The notes under the pieces are model-generated. The model was given only the letters and a program-made list of their open reading frames with translations. It did not search any database and had not been told where the DNA came from. This document shows, in pieces, positions 17,017 through 23,984 of a stretch of DNA of 38,924 nucleotides. The position numbers and the translations under genes were made by a program. The stretch is from an uncultured Clostridia bacterium (GTDB taxonomy: Bacteria; Bacillota; Clostridia; Oscillospirales; Oscillospiraceae), in contig CAMNOV010000011.1 of NCBI GenBank assembly GCA_946547105.1, forward strand, positions 1-38,924, read 5' to 3'. Position 1 is the first letter of the stretch; the number at the start of each line of letters is the position of its first letter.

Positions 17017-17457
17017 TTTTCAGTTTTTAGTTTTTAGAAGCCGCAGGGGCCTGCGGCCCGTTCGCCGCATCCGTAGGGGCCGACGCCCCCGGCGGCCCGT
17101 TCATTCATTCCGAATTCCGCATTTCCCGTAGGGGCCGACGCCCTCGGCGGCCCGCCCCTTCGTTCCGCATTATCCCGTAGGGGCCGACGCCCCCAGCGGC
17201 CCGTTCGCCGCAACTTCTATTGAATCCAATTTACTCAATCAGAAATCGACAAGGATATTCAGAGCAAATCATTTCGGCCAAAGTATTCAGCGTCTATATG
17301 GAAACCTAAGGTGAGCGGAGACTTCCATGCAACGATCAACAAAACCTGGGTACATTTAATTCTTCTGTAGAGAACACAAACATTGGTACATCAAGGAATG
17401 GATCCGCACGGGATCCCGGTTTTCAAGTATGTATCACCAAATGGAGGTCCTCCGAGT
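17017..17457. other. Gene-free stretch with short repeats and an AT-rich fragment
   Basis: The ttcA-family stop is followed by GTTTTTAGTTTTTAG and a GCCGCAGG/CCTGCGGC hairpin (17040-17057). Three copies of a GTAGGGGCCGACGCC-type repeat come next. From about 17209 the base composition turns clearly AT-richer. A 50-codon open frame (17222-17371) with no start or ribosome site may be the remnant of a lost gene. The rest leads into the 17458 gene. Confidence 0.6.
17073..17203. repeat. Three copies of the GTAGGGGCCGACGCC repeat
   Basis: 27-base copies at 17073-17099, 17128-17154 and 17177-17203, each followed by CGTT/CATTCCG-type filler. The same repeat recurs at 19457, 19506, 33027, 33183 and 33339. 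Each can fold through GGGCCG/CGGCCC. Confidence 0.85.
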
Positions 17458-18006
17458 ATGAAATATGTTCACGGAACTGACGAAAAACGACATGATCTAT
17501 TGATGGTTTGGGGAACCCGCATTGGTTTAGCTGTTGTCTTTCTTGCCTTTCTTTTCTTTTTGTGGTTTGGCTTTATGATTGCAGGCTGGGCCTTCACTGG
17601 CTCTACAGAGGGCATTCTGATTCTCATCGGTATCATCCTGTATCTTGTCGCTTCACTGTGTGGACTGTATGACGGCGTGTGGCGCAACGCAAAGTATGTT
17701 CTGGATGAAACGGGGATTACCATCGTATACTTGTTTCACTCCAAACACTATCCTTGGAGCACTTTTCAGAAGGTTTTTCTTACTAAAATTCGCCGGGGAT
17801 CACGAGTGGTAACAGCTTATGATTATATAACATTAATGATCTCAGAATGCGGAGCTCTTACGCGCAGTCTTGCCATCCCTGACTGCTGGAAGTACCAGGA
17901 CAAGTTTCTCGTGATACGCAGCACAGAAGAGCGAATTCGGGAGTTCAGTAGGTATTGCACCATTTCCGATCGTCCGGATTTTAAGGCCTATCAATATTCC
18001 GACTAA
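17458..18006 (+). CDS. Unrecognised small membrane protein, probably recently acquired
   Basis: 182 residues. Two hydrophobic helices (about 20-43 and 50-73) are followed by a soluble C-terminal part (about 80-182) of alternating strands ending in a helix. This is the layout of YcxB-like or bacterial PH-domain membrane proteins; the link is tentative because no motif proves it. The start at 17458 is chosen because GGAGG at 17435 lies 10-11 bases before ATG; the frame is open further up (TTG 17383, ATG 17398) without ribosome sites. Base and codon use are clearly AT-richer than in all neighbours, and the gene is bracketed by short repeats, so transfer is likely. No function is assigned. Confidence 0.7.
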   Translation: MKYVHGTDEKRHDLLMVWGTRIGLAVVFLAFLFFLWFGFMIAGWAFTGSTEGILILIGIILYLVASLCGLYDGVWRNAKYVLDETGITIVYLFHSKHYPWSTFQKVFLTKIRRGSRVVTAYDYITLMISECGALTRSLAIPDCWKYQDKFLVIRSTEERIREFSRYCTISDRPDFKAYQYSD

Positions 18007-18105
18007 CCAGGCAAAAAAGCGCAGCCAAGGCATCTTTTATGATTCCCGCCCCCGCAACTCAACCGCTGCGCGAGTCGCCGCCCCCGGCGGCCCGTCCTCC
18101 GTCGG

Positions 18106-18152
18106 CTCCCTTGCCTAAAGGGGGCTGTCAGCGAAGCTGACTGGGGGATATT
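18106..18152. repeat. Double-hairpin intergenic repeat (CCCTT...AAGGGGGCTGTC type)
   Basis: The first hairpin is CTCCCTT/AAGGGGG and the second is TCAGC-GAA-GCTGA, then CTGGGGGATATT. It is the same architecture as at 20911, 33103 and 33259, with a different second stem. Confidence 0.8.
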
Positions 18153-18214
18153 CCTCTCTCCCCGCAGGGCTCGATCCGCAAACCGCCCGTCGCTGTTTTT
18201 GTCTCTTGCCCTTC

Positions 18215-18238
18215 GGGCGCTTCGTGAAGCGCCCCTAC
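18215..18238 (-). repeat. GTAGGGGCG...CGCCC hairpin repeat, reverse orientation
   Basis: Read on the minus strand it is GTAGGGGCGCTTCACGAAGC and onward. The copies at 33065, 33221 and 33377 have ATT/AAT where this one has CTT/AAG, so paired bases change together. Confidence 0.75.
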
Positions 18239-18383
18239 GTCCCTTCATTCCGAATTCCGCATTCCGCATTCCGAATTTCCCCGCAACTCAACCGCCGCGC
18301 GAGTCGACTCCCGCGGCGGTCGCTGGTTTTTTGCGTTTCGGTCTGTTATGCTTTGGCCATGACAGACAAAGGAGGTCAATCAC

Positions 18384-19397
18384 ATGGAAATGGGAAAAGA
18401 GATTCGCCGCCTGCGCAATGACCGCGGCCTGACGCAGGAGGCGCTGGCCGCCGCTCTGAACGTGACCGCGCAGACCGTCAGCAAATGGGAATGCGGCAAC
18501 AGCATCCCGGACGTGCAGCTGCTGCCGGAGATCGCCGTCTATTTCGGCGTCAGCATCGACCAGCTCTTCGCGATGAGCCCGGAGCAGCAGATGGAGCGCA
18601 TTGAAAACCACATCTACGCCCGCGGCCTGTTCAGCGAGGCCGAGCAGCGCCAGCTCGAGCAGCAGCTGCGCGCCTTTGCCGAGAAACCGGAGTATGAAGG
18701 GCAGGCCAAGACCCTGCTGGCCAAGCTCTACAACAACCAGGCCGAGCAGTACCGGATGCTGGCCGTGGCGGTCGGCAAGGAGGCCGTGGAAAAGTCCGGC
18801 GATCCCGACGCGATCAGCGAGCTTGCCAACGCCTGGGGCAGCTATATCCCCGACTGGTGCGTGCGCAACCACCACGCCCTGATCGCCTGGTTCAGCGACT
18901 ACTGCCGCCGCCACCCGGATAACCGAAGCGCCGTCATGTGGCTGCTGGACAACCTGATCGCCGACCGCCGCCTCACCGAGGCGCGGGACTGGCTGGAAAA
19001 GCTGGCCCGGATCGACGGCAGCTTCCGCGTGCCGATGTACCGCTACCAGATCGCCCTGGCGGCGGGAGACGCGGCCGAGGTCGAAAAGCAGCTTCAGGAG
19101 CTCGAGGCGATGGCGGAGAGCGAATGGTGCTGCGCCACCACCCTGGGCGACATCTACACCCAGCGCCAGGACTACGACCGCGCCGTCGAATGGTACCGCA
19201 AAGGCCAGGCGCTGCAGCCCTCGCCGAAATTCACCGACAGCGCCATCAGCATCGCCCACATCTGCGAGATCCGCGGCGACAAAGCCGGCGCGATCGAGGC
19301 CTACCGCGAGGTGCTGCGCCTGATGCGCGAGGAATGGGGCATCGTCAGCGGCGAGGAGCGCGAGGACATCGAGCGCGCCATCCGCGCCCTGCAATAA
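18384..19397 (+). CDS. XRE-family regulator with C-terminal TPR domain
   Basis: 337 residues. Residues 5-60 are a helix-turn-helix (EIRRLRNDRGLTQEALAAAL, NVTAQTVSKWECGNSIPD) with a strong match to the XRE/Cro fold. The rest, from about residue 95, is a series of tetratricopeptide-like helical pairs (for example ATTLGDIYTQRQDYDRAVEW). AGGAGG precedes the start. Such proteins sense a peptide or protein ligand through the TPR part, or control nearby genes. Its position beside the phage cassette is suggestive, but it has none of the repressor features expected of a phage CI (no opposed operators, no cro). The target is unknown. Confidence 0.85.
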   Translation: MEMGKEIRRLRNDRGLTQEALAAALNVTAQTVSKWECGNSIPDVQLLPEIAVYFGVSIDQLFAMSPEQQMERIENHIYARGLFSEAEQRQLEQQLRAFAEKPEYEGQAKTLLAKLYNNQAEQYRMLAVAVGKEAVEKSGDPDAISELANAWGSYIPDWCVRNHHALIAWFSDYCRRHPDNRSAVMWLLDNLIADRRLTEARDWLEKLARIDGSFRVPMYRYQIALAAGDAAEVEKQLQELEAMAESEWCCATTLGDIYTQRQDYDRAVEWYRKGQALQPSPKFTDSAISIAHICEIRGDKAGAIEAYREVLRLMREEWGIVSGEEREDIERAIRALQ

Positions 19398-19456
19398 ACC
19401 CGGCCTCTCCGGATGCCCGCTCTTCCATTCCGAATTCCGAATTCCGAATTATTTTT

Positions 19457-19532
19457 GTAGGGGCCGACGCCCCCGGCGGCCCGCCCCTTCATTCCGCATT
19501 TCCCCGTAGGGGCCGACGCCCTCGGCGGCCCG
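19457..19532. repeat. Two copies of the GTAGGGGCCGACGCC repeat at the left edge of the phage cassette
   Basis: Copies at 19457-19483 and 19506-19532, preceded by ATTCCGA direct repeats (19425-19450). Same orientation as the copy at 33027, just past the other end of the cassette. Confidence 0.85.
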
Positions 19533-19546
19533 CACGACGACAAAAA

Positions 19547-19583
19547 ATCGGCGTGACCGTTTCGGTCACGCCGATCTCTTTTT
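19547..19583. terminator. Terminator between the HTH-TPR gene and the phage cassette
   Basis: A 13-bp stem ATCGGCGTGACCG (19547-19559) with its complement (19563-19575), then CTCTTTTT; A6 lies on the other side, so it can end both the plus-strand regulator and the minus-strand cassette. Confidence 0.85.
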
Positions 19584-19585
19584 GC

Positions 19586-20626
19586 TCACAGAAAGCCCCG
19601 CTTTCGCAGGATGCCGTTGATCCAGCTCTTCTGCTCCTCGCTCATCCGCTCATACCAGGGCGAGGCCTTGATCTGCGCGTAGGTCTTCTTCGGCTTCTCG
19701 CTGCCCTCCAGGGCGGCGGCCCAGGAGGCCACCAGCTGGAAGGGCGCGCCGGACTGCTTTGCCTTCCCGCCCTGTCCGCCGCTGCCGCTCCCGGCGCTCT
19801 GCCCGATAAAAGCCTCGTACTGCCCCTCGGTCCAGCCGAGGGCCTCCAGCTGCTCCGGTGTGAGCGACAGCCCCGCCTCCAGCAGCATTTTCGCCGCGGC
19901 GGCCAGACGGCTGCGCTCGGCCTGCCGGGCGGCATAGGTCGGCGATCCGTCCGGCATCACGCCCGACATCTGCGCCAGGCTCAGCTCCGTCTCGATGCCG
20001 AAGCGCCGCAGCTTCCAGGCGTATTCCGCCTCCCAGCGGGCAAGCTCGGTGTTGAACTGCGCGATGGACAGGTTCTTCTCCTTGGCCCAGCGCTCCAGCT
20101 CCATCAGCTCCGACAGCTGCTTCTGCGTCAGCTCCAGGATCTTGTCCGCCTTGCGGAATTCGCCCTGACGGCGCAGATCCTCGATCTGCCGCGCCGTCTC
20201 GGTGGCCAGGCGCTGCTGCTCCAGGTTTACCTGGCGGCGGTTGACGGCGGCGGTGTTCTGGATGGAGGCGTATTGCGCCTGGCCGATGCCGCCGCGGTCG
20301 CCGCGCATCTCGGCATAGAGCGCCTGATTGTCCAGCGCCTGCCGCTCGTCGATCGCGATCTGGTCGCGCATGTTCTGAAAACCCGGCTGCGCGTCCTCCT
20401 CGGCGCGGCGCAGTGCCTCCACGCCCTGCTCCACCTCGTTGTCGATCCGCTGCTCGGCCTGCTCGCGGGCGGCCGCGCCCTGCTCTTCGAGGAGCCTGCG
20501 CTCCTCGTCGATATCGACGTCCGGGATCGGGTCGATCTCCGGCTCGTCCGGCGGCGCTGTCTCCTGCGTCACGCTCACGCTGCCCGAAGCGCTCTGCTTC
20601 TCCTTCTGTTTCTCGTCCTTCGCCAT
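19586..20626 (-). CDS. Coiled-coil phage virion protein (possible ejection or internal protein)
   Basis: 346 residues, acidic and rich in Gln, Glu and Ala. The N-terminus is disordered (Ser/Thr/Pro/Glu), residues about 40-235 are long helices with heptad character (for example RQIEDLRRQGEFRKADKILE), and a small C-terminal globular part begins at about 290 (KTYAQIKASPWYERMSEEQK). No enzyme motif is seen. Short-tailed phages encode long helical ejection proteins, and a late position beside the fibres and lysis genes fits, but this is inference. GGAGGACG precedes the start. It is separated from holin by a bidirectional terminator-like hairpin with no room for a promoter, so it would be expressed by read-through. 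Confidence 0.65.
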   Translation of the reverse strand: MAKDEKQKEKQSASGSVSVTQETAPPDEPEIDPIPDVDIDEERRLLEEQGAAAREQAEQRIDNEVEQGVEALRRAEEDAQPGFQNMRDQIAIDERQALDNQALYAEMRGDRGGIGQAQYASIQNTAAVNRRQVNLEQQRLATETARQIEDLRRQGEFRKADKILELTQKQLSELMELERWAKEKNLSIAQFNTELARWEAEYAWKLRRFGIETELSLAQMSGVMPDGSPTYAARQAERSRLAAAAKMLLEAGLSLTPEQLEALGWTEGQYEAFIGQSAGSGSGGQGGKAKQSGAPFQLVASWAAALEGSEKPKKTYAQIKASPWYERMSEEQKSWINGILRKRGFL

Positions 20627-20640
20627 TGCGTCCTCCTTTG

Positions 20641-20668
20641 AAAAGAGCCCGAAAAACCGGGCTCTTTT
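20641..20668. terminator. Terminator-like hairpin between holin and the virion protein gene
   Basis: AAAAGAGCCCG (20641-20651) pairs with CGGGCTCTTTT (20658-20668); A and T runs stand on both sides. It begins right after the holin stop codon and ends just before the next ribosome site, so it may reduce rather than end transcription. Confidence 0.75.
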
Positions 20669-20669
20669 T

Positions 20670-20870
20670 TTATCGTTCGTCTTTCGCGGCAGCCGCGTCC
20701 GTCAGTCCCTCGGCCAGCAGATAGCCCAGCACCGCCGCGCCCTGCAAAATCACGCCGGCAACGGTGTTCGCCGTGCTCTCCGCGCCGCCGAAGGCGACGA
20801 TCAGCCCGCTGACAAAGGCCGCGACGGCCAGCCACAGCTTCCGGCTCGTCAGTTTCCGTTTCCAATCCAT
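20670..20870 (-). CDS. Phage holin
   Basis: 66 residues: a basic start (MDWKRKLTSRKLWLA), a first hydrophobic helix (about 13-32), a second (about 38-55) and a charged end (AAAKDER). This two-helix plan is that of small holins of Clostridia phages, which make the membrane lesion that releases the endolysin. ATG 20870 follows GGAGG with good spacing, so the six extra upstream codons are not used. It follows the XhlA-like gene and the endolysin, a standard lysis module. Confidence 0.8.
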   Translation of the reverse strand: MDWKRKLTSRKLWLAVAAFVSGLIVAFGGAESTANTVAGVILQGAAVLGYLLAEGLTDAAAAKDER

Positions 20871-20892
20871 CGTATTCCTCCGTTCCAAATCG

Positions 20893-20958
20893 GCCCCCTT
20901 GCCTCTGCGGCCCCCTTGCCTAAAGGGGGCTGTCGCCGCAGGCGACTGGGGGATATTT
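20893..20958. repeat. Double-hairpin intergenic repeat inside the lysis module
   Basis: One full copy (20911-20958: CCCCCTT/AAGGGGG, then TCGCC-GCA-GGCGA and CTGGGGGATATTT) is preceded by a partial copy (20893-20910). It sits between the XhlA-like gene and holin. Confidence 0.8.
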
Positions 20959-20967
20959 TCTGTTGTT

Positions 20968-21141
20968 TCATGCGCCGAACAGCATCTTCACCAGCACGCC
21001 CACCAGAGCCGTGCCGATCACGCCCACGCCCCAGAGGATGGCGGACAGCTTCGTGTTGATCACCGCGAATTCCGTGTCCTTTTTGGCCATCCGCTCCTCC
21101 AGCGCGTGCACCCGATCGCTCAGGCTCATCAGCTCGTTCAT
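20968..21141 (-). CDS. XhlA-like phage hemolysin/holin-associated protein
   Basis: 57 residues. An amphipathic coiled coil (SLSDRVHALEERMAKKDTEF, residues 6-25) is followed by one membrane helix (about 35-54, ILWGVGVIGTALVGVLVKML). This is the XhlA layout; XhlA works with a holin in host lysis. Its ATG overlaps the endolysin stop as ATGA, so the two are translationally coupled. Confidence 0.8.
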   Translation of the reverse strand: MNELMSLSDRVHALEERMAKKDTEFAVINTKLSAILWGVGVIGTALVGVLVKMLFGA

Positions 21142-21932
21142 GCGCTCACCCCCAGCAGCTTTCTCCAGCTCATGGGGCCGCAGACGCCGTCCGCGTCCAG
21201 GCCGTTTTCCGCCTGATAGCGCCGCAGCGCCGCCTCGGTGGCGGGGCCGAAGTCCCCGTCCGCGCCGTCCGGGCCGCAGTCGCAGCCGTCGGCGATCAGC
21301 ACCGCCTGCATGGCCTTCACGCTCTCCCCGCGGCTGCCGCGCCGCAGCAAGGGCAGCACGATGCCTCCGTCCGTGCTTCCCTTGCCTTCCCCTTGAGGGG
21401 AAGGTGGCGCGGCAGCGCCGGATGAGGTGCTCGTCTCCCCGCCCATATAGCGCAGCACGTGGTCCCAGGGGTAGTTGTAATAGCCGCTCACGCAGATCTC
21501 GCGGCCGTTCTGGTCGCCGCTCACGCCGCCGGCCGCACCGCCGTGCTCGTTGCTGCCGGCCTTGACGCACTTCCCGTCGCCGACGTAGAGCTCGGCGTGG
21601 TGCGCGGTATTGAGCAGCACGTCGCCCTTGCGCAGGCCCTTGCCGGTCGCCAGATTCACCTGCCCCGTCACGTCGCGAAAGCCGCAGCGCAGGAAGGCGG
21701 GCAGCATATCGCCCGTGTAGCTTGCGCCGGAAGAGCGCACCGGCACGCCCGCCTGCTGCCAGGCGGTGATGACGAAGCTGGAGCAGTCGTAATCCGGCCC
21801 CCAGCGCTGTTTCTGGTCATAGCCATGCCGGGCGTCCCGCGCCATGGCAAGTGCCCAGTCCACCGCCTTGTTGATCGTTTCCTGTCTCGTCATAGACTGT
21901 TCCATCCCGTTCTGCACTCCCTGCTCCATCAT
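21138..21932 (-). CDS. Phage endolysin: NlpC/P60-type peptidase plus peptidoglycan-binding domain
   Basis: 264 residues. The catalytic domain spans about residues 15-165, with Cys50 in DYDCSSFV and His111/112 in TAHHAELYVG, the Cys-His pair of NlpC/P60-like enzymes that cut cell-wall peptides. Residues about 193-262 are a PG-binding-1 domain (RGSRGESVKAMQAVL, DGDFGPATEAALRRYQ, GPMSWRKLLG). The linker, residues about 168-185 (SGAAAPPSPQGEG), is encoded by an in-frame copy of a short intergenic repeat (21380-21432). The start overlaps the upstream stop (TGATG); in-frame ATGs at 21929 and further down are alternatives. It stands first in a lysin-XhlA-holin module. Confidence 0.9.
   Translation of the reverse strand: MMEQGVQNGMEQSMTRQETINKAVDWALAMARDARHGYDQKQRWGPDYDCSSFVITAWQQAGVPVRSSGASYTGDMLPAFLRCGFRDVTGQVNLATGKGLRKGDVLLNTAHHAELYVGDGKCVKAGSNEHGGAAGGVSGDQNGREICVSGYYNYPWDHVLRYMGGETSTSSGAAAPPSPQGEGKGSTDGGIVLPLLRRGSRGESVKAMQAVLIADGCDCGPDGADGDFGPATEAALRRYQAENGLDADGVCGPMSWRKLLGVSA
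21380..21432. repeat. TTCCCCTTGAGGGGAA repeat lying in frame inside the endolysin gene
   Basis: It contains TTCCCCTTGAGGGGAAGG, a variable second hairpin (GGCGC-GGCA-GCGCC) and GGATGAGGTG. The same element lies between genes at 30946 and 32915. Here it encodes the linker between the two enzyme domains. Confidence 0.85.
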
Positions 21933-22984
21933 ATTCCGGCCTCGCTGATCCTGTCGCCGCGGTCGAGGAAGATGCGCACCGGCACGATCGCGCTTCCGGT
22001 ATCCAGCAGCAGCCGGTACTTCCGGATCGCGCCGCCGGTATCGAGGCGCACCATCCCCATCCTTCGCGCCGTCGCCGCGACCGTGACCGCGTCGCTGACC
22101 GTGTGCGTGCCGCCGCTCGAAAAGTCCGCGCCGTTGAGCGTGTGCGTCAGCAGCTCATAGCCCGCCTGCGCCGCGAAGCGCACCGTCAGCACGTCGCCGT
22201 GCGTGAGCACCGCGCCGTCAGAGAGCGCTGCGCCGCCGCGCAGCACCGTGACCGTGCAGCCGGCCCCGGCGCTGATGGTCAGCGCATAGGTCTTCCGGGC
22301 CGCCGCCGCGGCGACGCTGACCGCCCCGGTCACCGTGTGCGTGCCGCCGCTCGGGAAGCTCGCGCCGTTGAGCGTGTGCGTCAGCAGCTCCCAGCCCGCC
22401 TGCGCGGCAAAGCTGACCGTCAGCCGGTCGCCGTAAGTGATCGCCGCGCCGTCAGAGAGCGCCGTCCCGTCTCGCAGCACCGTGACCGCGCAGCCCGTCC
22501 CGGCGCTGATCGAGAGGGTAAAGGTCCTCGTCTCGTCCAGCGTCTGCGAAGCGCTCATGCCGTAGAACGTCATGTAGTAGCTGTCGCTGTTATACAGCCT
22601 CGCCGTCACGCCGAGCGTCGCCGTGGCCCTGCCGTCGGCGGCGTGATCCAGCGTCGCCGTCCAGCGCTGCGCCTGTCCGGTGGCCTGGCTGCACAGATCG
22701 TGCCAGGCGCTGTCGCCGCCGAAATCGACATAATAGTTCAGCGAAGCGCTGCCGCTGCCGCCGCCGCGGAGAAGATCCGTGCCGTTGAGCTGCAGCAGCG
22801 CGTTGTCCAGCAGCATGTACCGGCCGCCGTAATTGGGCGCGCAGGCCTGCATCGTCACCGTCAGCGCGCTGCGGTTGGCCGCCGCGTCGTAGCTCGTCTC
22901 CAGCTTCAGCCGCAGCCGGGCGGCGGTGCCGAGGGTCCCGTTGTCGTTCCAGCCCGCTTCGCCCGGCAGATCATAAATCGCCAT
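21929..22984 (-). CDS. Phage tail fibre/adhesin with two InlB-type repeat domains
   Basis: 351 residues. The N-terminal part (1-152) is beta-rich and starts MAIYDLPGEAGWND. Residues about 155-307 are two tandem copies of a 75-77-residue beta module with the shared core GDxLTVxFAAQAGxELLTHT and SGGTHTV. This resembles the divergent InlB B-repeat seen in Firmicute surface proteins. The C-terminus (RLDTGGAIRKYRLLLDTGS) is a short separate piece. It most likely binds the host surface at the tail tip. It begins 13 bases after the first fibre gene, and its stop overlaps the endolysin start. Confidence 0.65.
   Translation of the reverse strand: MAIYDLPGEAGWNDNGTLGTAARLRLKLETSYDAAANRSALTVTMQACAPNYGGRYMLLDNALLQLNGTDLLRGGGSGSASLNYYVDFGGDSAWHDLCSQATGQAQRWTATLDHAADGRATATLGVTARLYNSDSYYMTFYGMSASQTLDETRTFTLSISAGTGCAVTVLRDGTALSDGAAITYGDRLTVSFAAQAGWELLTHTLNGASFPSGGTHTVTGAVSVAAAAARKTYALTISAGAGCTVTVLRGGAALSDGAVLTHGDVLTVRFAAQAGYELLTHTLNGADFSSGGTHTVSDAVTVAATARRMGMVRLDTGGAIRKYRLLLDTGSAIVPVRIFLDRGDRISEAGI
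22064..22522 (-). repeat. Two in-gene copies of an InlB-like module
   Basis: Two units of about 230 bases encode near-identical protein modules (shared HTLNGA, SGGTHTV and FAAQAG). They arose by in-frame duplication. Confidence 0.75.
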
Positions 22985-22997
22985 TGCCGCGCTCCCT

Positions 22998-23984
22998 TCA
23001 CTCCGCCGCGACCAGGAAGATCCTGCCTGCGACGCCCGGGCTCGGCAGCTGCGCCTCGGAGGCGAAAACGTGCACGCCCTGTGTCAAACGGATCGCTCCT
23101 GCGGGCGCGAAGCCCGCGGAGAAGTTGTCCAGATAGCCCGCCGGGGCCAGGCCCTCGCCCTCCAGGGTCCAGACGTTGGCGTCCCATTTCTTCAGCCTCA
23201 CCGCGCTGTAGCGCGTGCCGATTGCCCGCGCGGCCGCGGGCGCGCAGATCGTCACGCCCTCCGCCGCCGCAATCGTCACGCCGCCGAGCCCGGCGCGAAA
23301 GACCGTGATCTCCGTGCCGATCGGGAAGGCGGCGTCGGAGTTTTTCGGCACCGTGAGGCTGATCGCGCTGTCGCTTGCGCAGCTGAGCAGCTTCCCCTCG
23401 TCGCTCAAAAGCAGCTCGCGCGAGGCCGTGACGCTGACGCGCTCCAGGCTGAGCTGCGAGGCTCTGACCTTGCCGCCCTGCAGATCGGCCTTGCCGTCGA
23501 GCAGCCCCTCGGCAAGCTTTCCCGCGCCGACGGCCCCGTCGGCGAGCTTCTCCGCCGTGACCGCCCCGTCGGCGAGTTTCTCTTCGCTCACGGCGCCATC
23601 CGCCAGCTTCTCCTCCGTCACCGCGCCGGCGGCGAGCTTTGCGCCTGTCACGGCCGCGTCCGAGATCTTCGCGCCCGTCACCGCGCCCTCCGCCAGCTTC
23701 TCCGCGGTCACCGAGGCGTTGGGCAGCTGGCCGATGGCCGCGCCGCTGATCTGCGCCTGCAGCAGCTCGAGGGCGTTTTGCAGCGTGGACGCGTCGATCT
23801 CCGCCGTCGGCGAGAAGGGCAGGTTTTCGGCTTTCAGCTCGCCCACCAGGCGGTTGAGCGCGTCGCGCACCTCGTCGAAGAGGCACTGCATATCGTCGCG
23901 CACGCGCTCCTCGTTCTCCTCATAGCTGGGGAAATCCTGCGCGCTGCGCCAGCTTTTGCTGTATTCAAAAGTACTCAGAGCCAT
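22998..23984 (-). CDS. Phage tail fibre with seven decapeptide repeats
   Basis: 328 residues. The N-terminal part (1-60, MALSTFEYSKSWRSAQDF) probably docks to the tail. Residues 91-160 are seven units of ten residues with consensus AVTxEKLADG, a beta/coil shaft repeat common in fibre proteins. Residues about 165-328 form a beta-rich tip (for example IGTEITVFRAGLGGVTIAAA). Its ATG overlaps the nozzle stop by one base (TAATG). Repeat number could change by recombination and so alter shaft length. Confidence 0.75.
   Translation of the reverse strand: MALSTFEYSKSWRSAQDFPSYEENEERVRDDMQCLFDEVRDALNRLVGELKAENLPFSPTAEIDASTLQNALELLQAQISGAAIGQLPNASVTAEKLAEGAVTGAKISDAAVTGAKLAAGAVTEEKLADGAVSEEKLADGAVTAEKLADGAVGAGKLAEGLLDGKADLQGGKVRASQLSLERVSVTASRELLLSDEGKLLSCASDSAISLTVPKNSDAAFPIGTEITVFRAGLGGVTIAAAEGVTICAPAAARAIGTRYSAVRLKKWDANVWTLEGEGLAPAGYLDNFSAGFAPAGAIRLTQGVHVFASEAQLPSPGVAGRIFLVAAE
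23505..23714 (-). repeat. Seven 30-bp in-gene tandem repeats of the tail fibre
   Basis: Seven consecutive in-frame 30-base units encode the AVTxEKLADG decapeptide. Several units are close to identical at DNA level (GTGACCGCCCCGTCGGCGAG-like on the plus strand). Confidence 0.8.

Larger units (their letters stand above)
18007..18383. other. Repeat-filled gene-free stretch before the HTH-TPR regulator
   Basis: It contains a CCCTT...AAGGG double-hairpin repeat (18106-18152), a reverse-oriented GTAGGGGCG hairpin element (18215-18238), several ATTCCG direct repeats (18245-18285), a CCGCGG-type hairpin at 18292-18320 and the AGGAGG site of the next gene. No coding gene is supported. Confidence 0.7.

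Noticed and set aside
17222-17371. Short AT-rich open frame as a gene
   Set aside because: There is no start codon with a ribosome site, and it looks like a remnant; listed only as part of the gene-free stretch.
18384-19397. HTH-TPR protein as the phage repressor
   Set aside because: It is a large TPR protein of host type, separated from the cassette by a terminator, with no divergent cro-like gene or operator repeats seen.
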